Shown here one piece after another: positions 1 to 9,682 of a stretch of 64,000 nucleotides of DNA. The notes beneath the pieces were generated by a model. That model was not told where the DNA came from, did no database searches, and saw only the letters and a program-made list of their open reading frames with translations. A program made the position numbers and the translations under genes. Positions within the stretch are counted from its first letter, which is position 1, and every line of letters starts with the position of its first letter. Origin of the DNA: Opisthocomus hoazin (lineage: Eukaryota; Chordata; Aves; Opisthocomiformes; Opisthocomidae); assembly GCF_030867145.1 (NCBI RefSeq), contig NC_134417.1, forward strand, positions 7,045,577 through 7,109,576. Reading direction: 5' to 3'.

Positions 1-268
1 CCTGTCCCTCTGCCCTGCAGGTCCTGCTGCACTGAAGCTCAGGTCTGGGCTGTGCTGGAGGACTGCAATTCAGGTCCATGCTGCCAGCTGCTGTGCTTCT
101 GGCTGGCCCCTGGCCTCGTGCCACAGCCATCGCCAGACCCCATCAGCACCTGGTTGCATCCTGTGGGACCGTGCCTGGTGGCACAAGGTGTCGCCTGCCT
201 GGATGTCCCCCTCAGGCCTGCTCCCTGGGAAGGCATTGGTGGGGCGCGGTGGTGGAACCAGCTCTCAC
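1..268 (-). other. KLHL30 intron, left edge of window
   Basis: This stretch follows the splice donor after the last visible KLHL30 exon. No further Kelch-encoding exon is visible, so the next exon lies left of the window. No repeat or other gene is recognised here. Confidence 0.7.
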
Positions 269-2265
269 CTTGGACAGGGTTGTAGCACTGCAGGGTGAGC
301 GCGTTGTACTTGACGGCACAGGAGCCCACCAGGTAGAGCTTGCCCAAGCAGCTGGTGGCTGCAAAATTGCTCACATACTTGAGGGCTGGGCTGGTGGCAC
401 ACCAGCTCTTGTTGTAGGGGTCGTAGCGCTCCACCTCCACCACGTCCACTGTTGTCCCTGTGGGGTGGCAGGACACTGCAGCCACCCCACTGCTCCGGGG
501 CACCCATGGAACCCCCACCCCAGCAGTGCCCACAGGGTCTTCGCAGCCTTACCCCCAATGACATAGATCTCGCCATTCAGGACAGCGCTGGTGTGGTTTG
601 TCCGGGCTCTCAGCATGGAAGCAATGGGCTTCCAGGTGCTGTCCCTGAGGCAGAAGCGCCAGGCCTGGGTCGTTGACCACGTGTCGTTCTGGGACCCCCG
701 GGAGCCACCTGGGGAGGGATAGGTCAGGTGGGCCACCCCGTCTGAGCGCAGCTGTCCCTGGGCAACCCCCACCAGCAGCCAGAGCCACCCAAGATGTGAG
801 CAAGCAGAGGGCTTTTCTCAGAGAGGAGGGCAGCCCCCGGCCCCATGCCAGGGCCCCATGCCAGGGCCCCATGCCCACATCTTTGTCCCCCATCCTCCGT
901 CCCTGCTCCTTGGGAACCCGACCCCACACCAGCAGCCCTGGCACCTACCTGTGACATACACGTCATTGTTCAGAGCCACCAGGGAAAAGCCCCATTTGTT
1001 GTAATCAGGGAAGTCGGGAAGAGCCATCCAACGCCCTGGAACCCAGCGGAGTCAAGTGATGATCCACCCAGCCAGCAATGACACTTTTAAGCCCGCCCTG
1101 TTTCACTCTTCACTCCCACCCCCCTCCTAACACCAGATCATTTGGCAAGAGGTGGCTTTGGGGTAGACAGAGGGTTAACTAACACTTGTGTTGGGGGGGT
1201 GCAGTTGTCCCGTCCCTGCTGTGGGCACTTACTGCTTTTGGGGTTGTAGAAGGCGAAGTTCCTGGTGGTGGCCGGCATCTGCAGTCCCCCATCCTCATCC
1301 TCGCTCTCCTCCAGCACACGGCCACCAACCACCACCAGCACCTCCTCCAGCTTCTGTGGTGGGGTCGCGGGTTTCTTCTGGGTACCAGCATCACTCTGCC
1401 CCTGACAGAGTGGCCAGGGCAGGGCCGTCAGGCTCCAAGTTGAGCCTCCCCCCCGGCTTGGGGGGTGGGATTTGGGGAGGGGGGTACCCACCGTGGCACG
1501 AGATCGGGCAACAAGAGCCTTGCTGGCATCTGAGTCACGGATGAGGGGCTCAGTGGCAAGCAGGTTCTGCAGGTACTGGTCAGGCAGCGAGACGAGGTGG
1601 GCCAGCTCCAGCAGCTCGGGCAGGAACTGGGCTCGGGGCCCTGGGTCGTGGCGTACCCAGCGCAGCACGGCCTCAGCCAGGCTCTGCTCCTCCTGCACCT
1701 GCAGCTGGTCGTGAGAGAGGTAGATGGCCAACCTCTCCTTGGAGAGCTGGAGGAACTCCTCCTGCTGAGAGACAGCTTCAAAGTTCTCCTGCAAGAAAGA
1801 CCAGGCCTTGGAAGAGACCTCAGGGCAGCCGTGGCTCTCACCGAACTCGCAGATACCTAGGCAGTTGGTGGCATCCATCTGCTGCCGGAGGTAGCGGCTG
1901 CAAACCTTCTGGATAGTGGGGAAGTGGAGCTGGCTGGAGGTCCGCATCAGCCCCTCCACGTTACCCTGGTTGATGGTGACCTTCCCTGTGTAGGCGAAGT
2001 CGAGCAGCGTCTGCAGGGCGCCGGAGTCCACCTCCTTCAGCTCCACCCGTGCTGCGATGCTCTCGGCGAAGTCGCCGGAGAACATGGCATAGAAGTAGTG
2101 GCTGCAGAGGGCCAGGACGCCACGGTGGCAGGGGAACTCCTGCCCGCCTGCCACCAGCGTCACGTCTGCCAGTTTGGGGTTGGCGCGCAGCCGCTGCAGC
2201 CCCTCCAGCACACCCTGGGCGTGCGAAGGCAGGCAGAAGTCGTAGTCGTCCACGTTCCTCACCAT
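269..2265 (-). CDS. KLHL30: KLHL30, BTB-BACK-Kelch protein, five coding exons, 3' end outside window
   Basis: Exons on the minus strand are 2265-1492, 1401-1233, 1035-949, 708-553 and 457-269. All introns are GT-AG and the phases fit (0, 1, 1, 1, 1). The start at 2265 has a strong GCACCATGG context and gives [10 protein letters not shown]. The first coding exon (258 codons) carries a BTB domain (about residues 22-130, LADVTL to FAYTGK) and a BACK domain (GICEFGE onward). Later exons carry Kelch blades with [33 protein letters not shown] and ALKYVSNF, which I recognise from vertebrate KLHL30. About 458 of some 578 residues are present and the last blades are missing. By family knowledge it is a CUL3 ubiquitin-ligase substrate adaptor, enriched in striated muscle; its substrates are not evident. 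The exon-2 acceptor is ambiguous by 6 nt (1401 or 1395). Assignment is by remembered family sequence, without alignment. Confidence 0.93.
840..873. repeat. Short 15-bp tandem repeat in KLHL30 intron
   Basis: The unit containing CCCCATGCCAGGG is repeated nearly three times between two KLHL30 exons. It is an intronic mini-repeat with no evident function. Confidence 0.8.
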
Positions 2266-2694
2266 GGTGCTGGGGATGGCTGCGTGGCCCTGCCAGCAGA
2301 CAGAGCCCGACTGGAGCGTGGCAAGGGTGTCCCTGCCAGGAAAAGGCGATGACATCTCTCCCTCCCCCCCACCTCCCCGGCACAGCCGCGCCTTCCCGGC
2401 GCCTGATTTACCGGCAGCAGCAGGGGCAGGAGAGGTGCTCCCCGGAACCACCGCTCCTGCTTCCACGGGTGGTCGTGATTTCTCCTCCCCACCCTCCGAG
2501 CTGCCCTGCCGGGGCTGCCACCGATTTTTCAGGGGCAAGGTGGTGGTTTTGGGGCTGGGCTGAGCCCCGCTCCCTGTCGCTTTCACCGGGGCTTTGCAGC
2601 CTCCCGGCCGGCCCACCAGGAGGGAGCAGCCACGGTCCCGGCACTGGAGAGGGACACCCCGGCGCGACACGGGATCCGGACGGGACGGGACATG

Positions 2695-2704
2695 CTATTT
2701 TTAG
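2695..2704 (-). promoter_or_regulatory. MEF2-type / TATA-like site upstream of KLHL30
   Basis: On the minus strand the ten bases read CTAAAAATAG, a perfect match to the MEF2 consensus YTAWWWWTAR. The site lies about 430 bp upstream of the KLHL30 start codon, in the gap before the ESPNL 3' end. MEF2 drives striated-muscle genes, which fits the muscle enrichment known for KLHL30. The same bases could act as an A/T-rich TATA element. Use of the site is inferred. Confidence 0.55.
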
Positions 2705-3133
2705 TCGGCGCTGGGACACCGCTCCCTGCTCTTAAAGGCACCGTACTAGCTGAGCTGCCCGCTGCTGCCCATCCCCGTCGCCCCGCGCCTTTACTGCCTT
2801 TTGGAAAGCATCGCGAGGCTGAGTGAAAAGGGTCCCCTCAGCTCCCCCCCCCCCCCGTCCCCTTCCGTCCCATCGGTCGCCGGGGATCCCCGCGATGTCC
2901 CTCCTTCTTCTCCCGGCTGTGGCTGCCGATGCCGAGTATTAAATACAGGGCGTTATCTCACTCCTCGGTGGCCACAAATAAACGGCGACAGCCGGCTCGC
3001 CTCGGGGAGCTGGGGGCCAAGACACCGATCCCGGGGGAGGGGGGGGGAGGTGCCGGGGCGGTCCCCCTCGGCCCGAAAGCTTTCTCTGCCGCCCCGAGAC
3101 GCCTCGCTTAGCTCGGACAGAACCGAAAAGGCG
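2705..3133. other. KLHL30-ESPNL intergenic, GC-rich
   Basis: This gap separates the KLHL30 promoter from the ESPNL 3' end. It holds C- and G-homopolymer runs (about 2848-2857 and 3036-3049) and an A/T-rich patch near 2938-2950. No coding exon is recognised. Confidence 0.6.
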
Positions 3134-3139
3134 TTTATT
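3134..3139 (-). terminator. ESPNL polyadenylation signal
   Basis: A canonical AATAAA on the minus strand lies about 47 nt after the ESPNL stop codon. It implies a very short 3' UTR. Confidence 0.7.
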
Positions 3140-3186
3140 GCAGCCCGCGGCTCCACGTAGCCCTCCGCCCTCCCCGCCGGCGGGCA

Positions 3187-4932
3187 TCACTCCTCCAAGC
3201 TGAAGATCTCGGCTTCCTTCTCCTTCCAGAAGGCGAAGCTGCGGTCGATGTAGCGGCAGATCTCCTCCCCGTCTTCCCCGACCTCCCCCGGCCGTCGGGC
3301 CGAGCTTTGGGGCGACCCGAAATACCTCGCCTTGATGTCGTCGAAGCTGTCCCGCCAGCCCCGGCGGCCGGCGGCGATCTCGTCGGTGACGGCGCGGTGG
3401 AAGGAGCGCACCGCCCGCCAGCCGTGCCGGCCCAGCTGCTCGAAGACCTCGAAGCAGAGGAGGTGGCGGCCCCGGCGCTCCTCGGCGGGCAGCTCCTGCT
3501 CCAGGATGCGAAAATAGCCCAGCATGAAGAGCTCCAGCGACAGGCTCTCGTAGTCAGCCGGACCCCCCCCGGCCCTTGCCACGAACTGCTCTGGGGAGAG
3601 CGGGGCGCGGCTGGCGGCGGGGGGCGGCGGGGGGCGGCGGGAGGCGGCGTCCCGCCAGCCGCCCAGAAGCCGCTGGATGGCCGCCCGCTGCCGCGCCAGG
3701 CGGGCCGCCGCGCCGGTCCCGCTCCCCGCTACCTGCCGGGGGTCCCCGGCGGCCGGCGGGGGGGGGTCGTAGGCGGACCGCCGCCAGTGGCTCAGGAAGA
3801 GCGTCACGATCCGCTCCTTCCTCAGGCTGCCCCACGCCCGCCCCGGCCCCGGCGAGCCCGGGGAGCCGCCGCCGCCGTCGGAGAACGCCTCCTCGCAGCC
3901 GATGCCCGAGTCGCTGGCGGCCTCCCCGCCGCTCCCCCCGCCCGCCTTCCCGCCCGCCGCCCCCCACGCGGGCTCGAAGGCGCCGCGGAGGCTGCGGACG
4001 CAGACCCCGCACTGCCGGATCTCCCGCTGCGCCAGGCTGCCCGCCGGCTCCCGGGGCTTCCCGCCGGCGGCGGCGGGGAGGGGGGCGGCCGTGGCAGCGG
4101 CAGCGGCGGGGGAGCCCACCCGGGCCTTCTCGGCGTGGGCCAGCAGCGCGGCCAAGTCGCTGACGGCGCCGGCCAGGCGGCCGCACCAGAGGGGCAGGGG
4201 CTGCCCGGGTGCGGGCGGGGGGCTGCGCACGGTGATGCGGAGCAGCGGGGCAGGCAGGAGGGCGCGCAGCTCCCGCGCCAGCCGCCGCAGCTCGCCCTGG
4301 TACGCTTCGCCCCGTCGCCGCAGCCGCAGGCTCTCCACCGCCCGCTCCAGCTGCTGCAGGTCCGCCTCGGTCAGCAGCTCCCCGAAGGGGCCCAGCACGG
4401 CCTGGCGGGAGGGTGAGAAGCGCCAGGAGCCTGCGTCCTGCGGAGAGGGGGTCGTCAGCGTCCCCTCGGGCCGTCAGCGTGTCCCCCCCAGTCCCCGGGA
4501 CGCCCCCGGACCTGGACTCCCGCCGCCTCCTCGCCCGCCAGCCGGGCCCGCAGCCGCCGCACCATCACCTGCCGCTTCCACTCGGGGATGGGGCGGCCCC
4601 GCTCGTCGTGCGTGGGTACCAGGGAGTCCGCGTCCGTCTCCGCCTCCGCGGGGTCCGGCCCGCAGTGTTCCGCCCGCTCGGCCGCCCCGTCCTGCGCGGG
4701 CAGAGTGACGAGGGGCTTTGGGAGGGGAGAGGGGAGAGGGGGAGTGGCGGCCGAGGGGATGAGCCGGGGGTCACGAGTGGAGCCAGCGACCTACCGGGTG
4801 GGCGAAGAATGGTGCCGGGATCCTGGCCCGCTGCGAGGGCTTGCGGAGTTTCAGCTCCTCCGGCACCGACCTGCCGGGCTCCATCCCCCGCCGGGGCGGG
4901 CAGCTGCCGGGAGGAGAGGCGCAGGCCTCCTC
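3187..4932 (-). CDS. ESPNL: ESPNL (espin-like), three terminal exons only
   Basis: Exons on the minus strand are 4932-4795 (46 codons), 4691-4512 (60 codons) and 4437-3187 (terminal, 417 codons including stop). All join in phase 0 with GT-AG borders. The middle exon contains DERGRPIPEWKRQVMVRRL, a block shared by the espin family. The terminal exon starts DAGSWRFSPSRQAVLGPFG and ends EAEIFSLEE. It is extremely GC-rich, with Ala, Pro and Gly runs between conserved islands. Espin-like proteins bind class III myosins through N-terminal ankyrin repeats and act in hair-cell stereocilia (family knowledge). No ankyrin exon is visible upstream, where the sequence turns into a RING gene, repeats and retroviruses. 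The gene is therefore incomplete here, either 5'-truncated or separated by rearrangement or misassembly. The 4932 acceptor has a strong pyrimidine tract, but that first exon is less certain than the other two. Confidence 0.87.
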
Positions 4933-5268
4933 CTGGAGGAGGGCAGGCAAGCGGAGGGGGGACCCTGCCAGCACTCCCAGAGCCCCCCACGCGTGACCGG
5001 GTGAGGGGTGCCCCGGGAGGATGCCCGGCACATCACACGCGCCCGGCGGGCGTTTTCTTCGGAGGACGGGACGGAGCGGCAGAGCCCTCTCCTCTCCTCG
5101 CCCCCCGAGACACCGCGGTGCCCCCGCAGCCGAGGACCAAGCCCGGGGCCATCGCCATCGCCGCCAGCCCTTCTCCGGGCGCCCCGTGGCCCCGGCACGC
5201 TGCCCGGGCGGGGCCGGGCTGGCTTTCCCCGAGTGCTGGGAGCACCCGCAGCCCCAGCGGGTCCTTAC
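4933..5268 (-). other. ESPNL intron, GC-rich
   Basis: This is intronic sequence upstream of the first recognised ESPNL exon. Open frames here are long only because of high GC content. No known domain is seen. Confidence 0.5.
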
Positions 5269-5331
5269 CTGATCCGGCCACAGGGACAGGAGGCACCCGC
5301 CAGCCCCCCGCCGAGTACAGGGTGTTGGGTC
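5269..5331 (-). other. Candidate unrecognised upstream ESPNL exon
   Basis: A near-perfect donor CAG|GTAAGG sits at 5269/5268 and a CAG acceptor at 5332. They would bound a 63-nt phase-0 exon that could join the next ESPNL exon in frame. The 21 residues match nothing I recognise. The exon is supported only by its splice signals. Confidence 0.25.
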
Positions 5332-5806
5332 CTGCCCTGCCTGGGCAACACCCAAAGGTGGGTGCAGCGGCACCCCCGAAGTCCCCGCGCGGGGAGCAAC
5401 GCACGCCACGGGGCGGAAGGGGAGGCCGGGAGGCTCGGGCAGTCCCGAACCGCGGCTGCAGTGCTGAGGCAGGGCAGAGCGCTCAGTGAGCATCACATTA
5501 ATATTTGACGGGGGCATCGGGTGGCAGCGCCGGGGCTCAGGGGATGGCATCGGCACTGGTCCTGGAAACAGCAGCTTGGCAGCTTGGCTCCAAGCCTCGC
5601 CAAAGCTGGTCACAGTGCCTGGCCTCCCCCCCCACCCCCAGCCAGGCCAGGTATTGGGGACTGAAGGAAGCGTTTTGCGCTGGCTGGCATGGGGATCAGG
5701 TACCAGCAGTGGGGGACCTTCGGCAGAGGGACCTGCCACACCGCTGCTCGGACGTCTGTTACCGATATTCAGCCACATTTGTGTTCCTTCACTCTGCCGC
5801 CATCCA

Positions 5807-5813
5807 TTATATA
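5807..5813 (-). promoter_or_regulatory. TATATAA element upstream of ESPNL fragment
   Basis: A minus-strand TATATAA is embedded in the palindrome-like CCATATATAATGG. It lies about 0.5 kb upstream of the candidate exon at 5331. It could drive a short C-terminal ESPNL transcript, but this is speculative. Confidence 0.2.
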
Positions 5814-6290
5814 TGGCCGGGATGTATTGGTGGGGCTCAGTTACACGTGAGAAATTCAATCGAAGGGCTGGAATAAAATCAAGAAGCAGCAGATCAAAGC
5901 CTTTAAACACCGGTCGCCCAGTGAGGATCCATCGCAGCTTCAGCCTCTTCATCCCTCCCCAGCCCCAGCGCGGGCTGAGGGCCGGCTCTGGTGGGGGCAC
6001 GAGCCGACGCCACCCTGCAATACAGCCGCAGTGCCAGAGCGGGTTGCACTGTGCCGGGAGGGGGGGAGTTTGTGAGAGCTGCGAGGGCTGGGTCTTCCTC
6101 CAGGTACCAGAAAGCCACCCGCCAACGTCCTGCCTCCTGCTCCCCTGCAGTGCTGGGCAAGGACAGAAAGGGCCACCTCGACGCCCAGTGTGGCCTGGGG
6201 CCTCCGCTCAGCTGTGCCAGGGCTGCCTCCCCCAGCCCGGAGCCTCCCCGCGGGCCTGCAGCCCCCCGCAGCACAGGGCAGAGCGGGACT

Positions 6291-6392
6291 GGGAGAGGAG
6301 AGGAGAGGAGAGGAGAGGAGAGGAGAGGAGAGGAGAGGGGAGAGGGGAGAGGGGAGAGGGGAGAGGGGAGAGGGGAGAGGGGAGAGGAGAGG
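6291..6392. repeat. Purine microsatellite, AGGAG then AGAGGGG units
   Basis: A pure G/A run of about 100 bp. Its left half is built of 5-bp AGGAG units and its right half of 7-bp AGAGGGG units. The open frames through it are artefacts of the repeat. Confidence 0.95.
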
Positions 6393-6542
6393 CTCACCCA
6401 GACCTCCAGCTCAGCCTCTTGCCTTGCCTCTCTCCCTCTCCCTCTCTCCCTTCCCCTTCCCCTTCCAGGGGTGCATCCCCACAGGGACAGCAAACCGGCA
6501 TGGAAGAAACCAGGCGTGGCCCCTCTCAGCATCCCCCATGGT

Positions 6543-6548
6543 TTTATT
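6543..6548 (-). terminator. AATAAA directly after TOPORS-like stop codon
   Basis: The minus-strand AATAAA begins at the base right after the TGA stop at 6551-6549. Such a minimal 3' UTR is typical of compact or retrocopied genes. Confidence 0.5.
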
Positions 6549-7145
6549 TCAGAGGGGCCCTGGGGGGCCCCGCCGCCCCGCTCGAAAGCGGAGCAAGGGC
6601 AGGCAGCGCGCGTGGTCCCCTGAGCCCAGCTCTGCCTCCCGGAGCCTCCGCAGCCATGACGGGTCTTGGCGGATCGCCATCAGGATGTAGAGCCGTCTGT
6701 GCTCGTCGTTGTCCCACTGCCCGGACAGGCTCTGGCCACGCTGGCGGGGCATGGGGGGTCTGCGCTCCCCAGGCTCAGAGACGAATCTCTGGCGTCGGGG
6801 ACATCTGGAGCCCCGCTGCTGCTCCTGCCACCACAGCCACGGCCACGTGCAGCGACGGAAGCGGCTGTGGTGACGGCGGGCCACCCGAGCATGGTCATCC
6901 TCTACCCGCAGGCGGCGGATGGCCATGATGGGCTGCCGGCAGAGCGGGCAGGAGGCAGCGACGGCGGTGGCCACCCAGCGCTGGATGCAGGCATGGCAGA
7001 ATACAGGCCTGCACGGGTCCACGCTAGTGGGGTGTTCAAGGAGACCCGAGGAGATAGGGCAGGTGTCCCCACCGCGGGGAGCTCCTGGCAGCTCCTGGCG
7101 TTGCCAGCTCATGCCTGGATGCCTGCAGTCCTGCTGCTGGGACAC
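6549..7145 (-). CDS. TOPORS-like RING protein, degenerate, possibly a pseudogene
   Basis: Single open frame of 198 codons. It holds a C3HC4-like RING at about residues 29-76: TCPIS, DPC, FCHAC, then SCPLCRQP. It is followed by RVEDD, a feature of TOPORS-type RINGs, and an Arg-rich tail. In TOPORS the RING carries an E3 ubiquitin-ligase activity in the nucleus. Two zinc ligands appear lost: the second Cys of the first pair is Ser (CPIS) and the His after DPC is replaced (CRPVFC). Zinc site 1 in particular should be impaired. The frame has no introns and an AATAAA abuts the stop, which suggests a retrocopy. Despite the lost ligands there is no stop or frameshift, so it may still encode a protein without ligase activity. 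The start Met is the first in frame and is not otherwise supported. The RING identity is fairly sure; expression is unknown. Confidence 0.55.
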   Translation of the reverse strand: MSQQQDCRHPGMSWQRQELPGAPRGGDTCPISSGLLEHPTSVDPCRPVFCHACIQRWVATAVAASCPLCRQPIMAIRRLRVEDDHARVARRHHSRFRRCTWPWLWWQEQQRGSRCPRRQRFVSEPGERRPPMPRQRGQSLSGQWDNDEHRRLYILMAIRQDPSWLRRLREAELGSGDHARCLPLLRFRAGRRGPPGPL

Positions 7146-7372
7146 GCCGTCCTGTCAGCTGCTGCTGGGACTTGATGTCTCGTCTGCTGCTGGCAGGACT
7201 TGATGGGTGCTGCTGGTGGGAACTGCAGACTTGGCTTCCGCTGGCAGAACTTGGTGGCTCCTCGGCCGCTGGCAGGTCGCAACGTCTGGTGTGCTGTTGG
7301 CAGGACTCAATGGCTTGGGTGCTGCCCACAGGCCTCAATGTCTCGTGTGCCACTGGCAGTGCCGCTGGCATG
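7120..7372. repeat. Degenerate minisatellite, units of about 24-30 bp
   Basis: The pattern GCTGCTGGCAGGACTTGATG and variants recurs about nine times with substitutions and small length changes. It lies just upstream of, and overlaps the 5' end of, the TOPORS-like frame. Confidence 0.75.
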
Positions 7373-7599
7373 TACTGCTGCTCAGCACAAGTGATGTCAT
7401 GGGGTGACTGTGGCTCTCTGGTGACATCACAGGGCTCTCAGGGGCGTGCCCAGGATGCACCAGGAACTCCCCCAGACACAGAGACAGACCTTGTGATGCA
7501 AAGCCCATCTGGCAGAGTGCTTCACACCCCCATGATTTCTCAGGCCCCTTTCAGGCAGTTCCTGTTGTTGTTGGTTGTGCTAGCATCACATGCTCCCAG
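7373..7599. other. Unique sequence, no gene seen
   Basis: This short stretch between the minisatellite and the CR1 copy contains no recognisable exon or element. Confidence 0.5.
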
Positions 7600-8250
7600 A
7601 GCAGCTGGGGTCGGCGGGACCTCCAGAGGTCACCTGGTCCAAGCGCCTGCCGAAAGTCGGCCACCCTGAGACAGATGGAACCTGGGCTCCACTGAAAAGA
7701 GCCAGGCTTCATCTTCTTTGCACCCTTCCTTCAGACATTTATACATATGGAGAAGATCCCCCAAGCCTTCTCTTCTCCAGGCTCAGCAAGCCCATCTCTC
7801 TCAGCCCCTCCTCATGGGAGAGATGCTCCAGTCCCTTCCCCGCCTTGGTGGCCCTTCACTGGACTCTCTCCAGTCTGTCTCTGTCTCTCTTGTCCTGGGG
7901 AGCCCAGCACTAGACATAACACTTGAGGGGTGGCCTCACCAGAACTGATCCTCTCTATCAGCCTCCTGGCAACACTCCTCCTTATGCAGCCCAGGACACC
8001 ACTGGCCTTGTTTTCTAGCTCAAATTCAATCCAGTGTCCACTGGGACCCCTAGGACCTTCTCTGCAGAGCCGCTTTCCAGCCAGGCACCCCCAGCATGTC
8101 CTGGTGCCTGGGGCTGTTCCTCCCTAGGGGCAGAATTTTTCACATCCATTGGTTGAACTTGCGGAGGTTCCCATCAGCCCATTTCTGCAGCCTGTTGAGG
8201 TCCCTCTGGGTGGCAGTGTGATCCCCTGGCATCTCAGTGACTCCTCCCCG
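7600..8250 (-). mobile_element. CR1 LINE fragment, old and 5'-truncated
   Basis: Read on the plus strand, this is the reverse complement of a CR1 3' region. Landmarks are GACCTCCAGAGGTCACCTGG, TGAAAAGAGCCAGGC, the CTTCTCTTCTCCAGGCTCAG block and CTGTTGAGGTCCCTCTG. It is clearly more diverged than the other CR1 copies in the window. No intact frame is present. Confidence 0.88.
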
Positions 8251-8263
8251 TTATGTATAGAAC

Positions 8264-8711
8264 TGTGACTGGTTTTCTTGGTTTTGTGAAATACATTCAT
8301 CTGATTCGTGTCAATATGAAACAACGCTAGGGCAGCATGATAAGATGTGATTTTCTGTCTTGCATATCCTTGTATAACCACAAACTTAAGGAAAACAGAG
8401 AGGTTAATATACATTGTTTCTGTATCTTGCAAAGTTGCCTGACAAACACCCTGGCATCCCAGTTTAAACCAGTTACGTTGTTACATAGTGTTACATAAGA
8501 AAAGCCCATAGGGCACATGGGTAAAGTCCAGAACCTTCTCTATGAATATGTATCAACAGACCATATATAAACTGGAGACGGGAACTGGACGCTGTGTGTC
8601 TTGGTCGAGCAGAGACTCCCGGCGCACCCAGCGCTGTTTGCTTGCCTTTATTCGCCTAATAAATTGGATACTTTAATTGAAACCCTGTTTGGGACTACCT
8701 CATTTATCACA
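8264..8711 (+). repeat. 5' LTR of gamma-type ERV
   Basis: 448 bp, beginning TGTGA and ending TCACA, a perfect 5-bp terminal inverted repeat. A TATATAA box lies at 8564-8570 and AATAAA at 8658-8663, in the U3-R-U5 order expected on the plus strand. The primer site follows two bases later. Confidence 0.9.
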
Positions 8712-8713
8712 AC

Positions 8714-8731
8714 TGGGGGCTCGTCCGGGAT
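8714..8731 (+). other. Primer-binding site, tRNA-Pro
   Basis: TGGGGGCTCGTCCGGGAT is the classical 18-nt proline-tRNA primer site used by murine leukaemia-type gammaretroviruses. It starts two bases after the LTR end. Confidence 0.96.
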
Positions 8732-9202
8732 GGTCTTAGTTCCTGAATTCTGACTTAATCTAGGGGGGGGTGCCCCACCATTTGGTGGCCCCTGTTCGAG
8801 TCGGGTCGGGACTAACGCCATCCTGAACCTGAATAGAGGCAAGCAAAGAATTTGATTTTTTATGAGCTCCCTTGCCGGCTGCAGCAGTTTGTTTTGCCTG
8901 TAATTCTGCACACGAAGATCCGAATGAAGACGACGGAGTCGTTGAGTATTAAGGCGTATACCGTTCGGTTGGGTGGGATTCGGTTGCCTGTGTGTGTAAG
9001 AGTGTGACTGAGACAGAACGTAGTTCCGAAGCGAGTGGGAGGTCTTCTAACCGCGATTCCAATCTCCCACGAGGGACTTGGCCGGTGAAGGACTGAAGCG
9101 ATTGTTATAGGATTCGCGGGTGGGTGATAGGTCCTAAACCCCCTGCAAGACACTCTTACCGGTAACCAAGGGCTGTAGGAATTGCCACAGTAAAATTCCT
9201 AG
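8732..9202 (+). other. Retroviral leader
   Basis: 471 bp between primer site and gag ATG. This is where packaging and dimer signals would be expected. No coding frame was recognised and structures could not be folded here. Confidence 0.6.
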
Positions 9203-9682
9203 ATGGGTCAGATAAAATCGAAGACCTGGGACCAGAAGAAAGGGAGCAAATTACCGGACATACCACCAGAAAGTCCATTAGGAGTAATGATTAGAAATTG
9301 GAATGAAAAGGGCCCCAGAAAAGAAAAAAGCAAATTAAAATTAATTCAATATTGTATGGTTAAATGGCCAAAGGAGCCTTTAAGACCACATGTCTTTTGG
9401 CCTGTTTTTGGATCTTTCGAGGACTGGATCTGCCAGGCCTTAGTTATATATGTTAATTTAAAGGAACCTTTTAGTCAAGAGGAAAGAGATTATGCAGGAT
9501 TATGGATCAGGGCTTTACGTTCTTTTCCAACCTCAGTGCTTACCTTAAAAACAGCTGATGAGCCTGAGGAGAAAGAAGGGGATAGGGATGAAGAAGGAAA
9601 AGATGATGAATGGGAGCCACTAGATAACCTACCGCCTCCATATCCAAACAATCCACCTCCGGCGGCGGCCCCCCCTCAATAG
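9203..9682 (+). pseudogene. gag: ERV gag: matrix and p12-like region
   Basis: The 159-codon frame opens MGQIKSK, giving the N-terminal Gly needed for myristoylation of gammaretroviral matrix. A basic and Trp-rich matrix core follows (WPVFGSFEDW). Near the end is an acidic stretch and then PPPY, the late-domain motif that recruits NEDD4-type ligases. The frame stops at TAG at 9680. The p12 sequence appears to continue in a shifted frame, so the gene is broken. It would normally direct membrane assembly and budding. Confidence 0.88.

Noticed and set aside
1138-2670. KLHL30 as a single 510-codon frame
   Set aside because: Splice sites at 1492/1491 and 1233/1232 and the Kozak ATG at 2265 show that the ends are intron and 5' UTR.
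3307-4416. 369-codon plus-strand frame opposite the ESPNL terminal exon
   Set aside because: It is the GC-driven shadow of ESPNL, rich in Pro, Gly and Ala, with no domain; the minus frame has conserved espin-family blocks.
5805-5816. CArG box for SRF
   Set aside because: The A/T core between CC and GG is nine bases, not six; kept only as a weak TATA candidate.
4771-6000. 409-codon minus frame read as one protein
   Set aside because: Only its last 46 codons match ESPNL; upstream residues pass through introns and lack similarity.
5486-6928. 480-codon plus-strand frame
   Set aside because: It runs through the AGGAG microsatellite and across the TOPORS-like gene on the other strand; it has no domain and is an open frame by composition.
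5000-8250. ESPNL ankyrin-repeat exons
   Set aside because: I looked for ankyrin signatures on the minus strand and found none.
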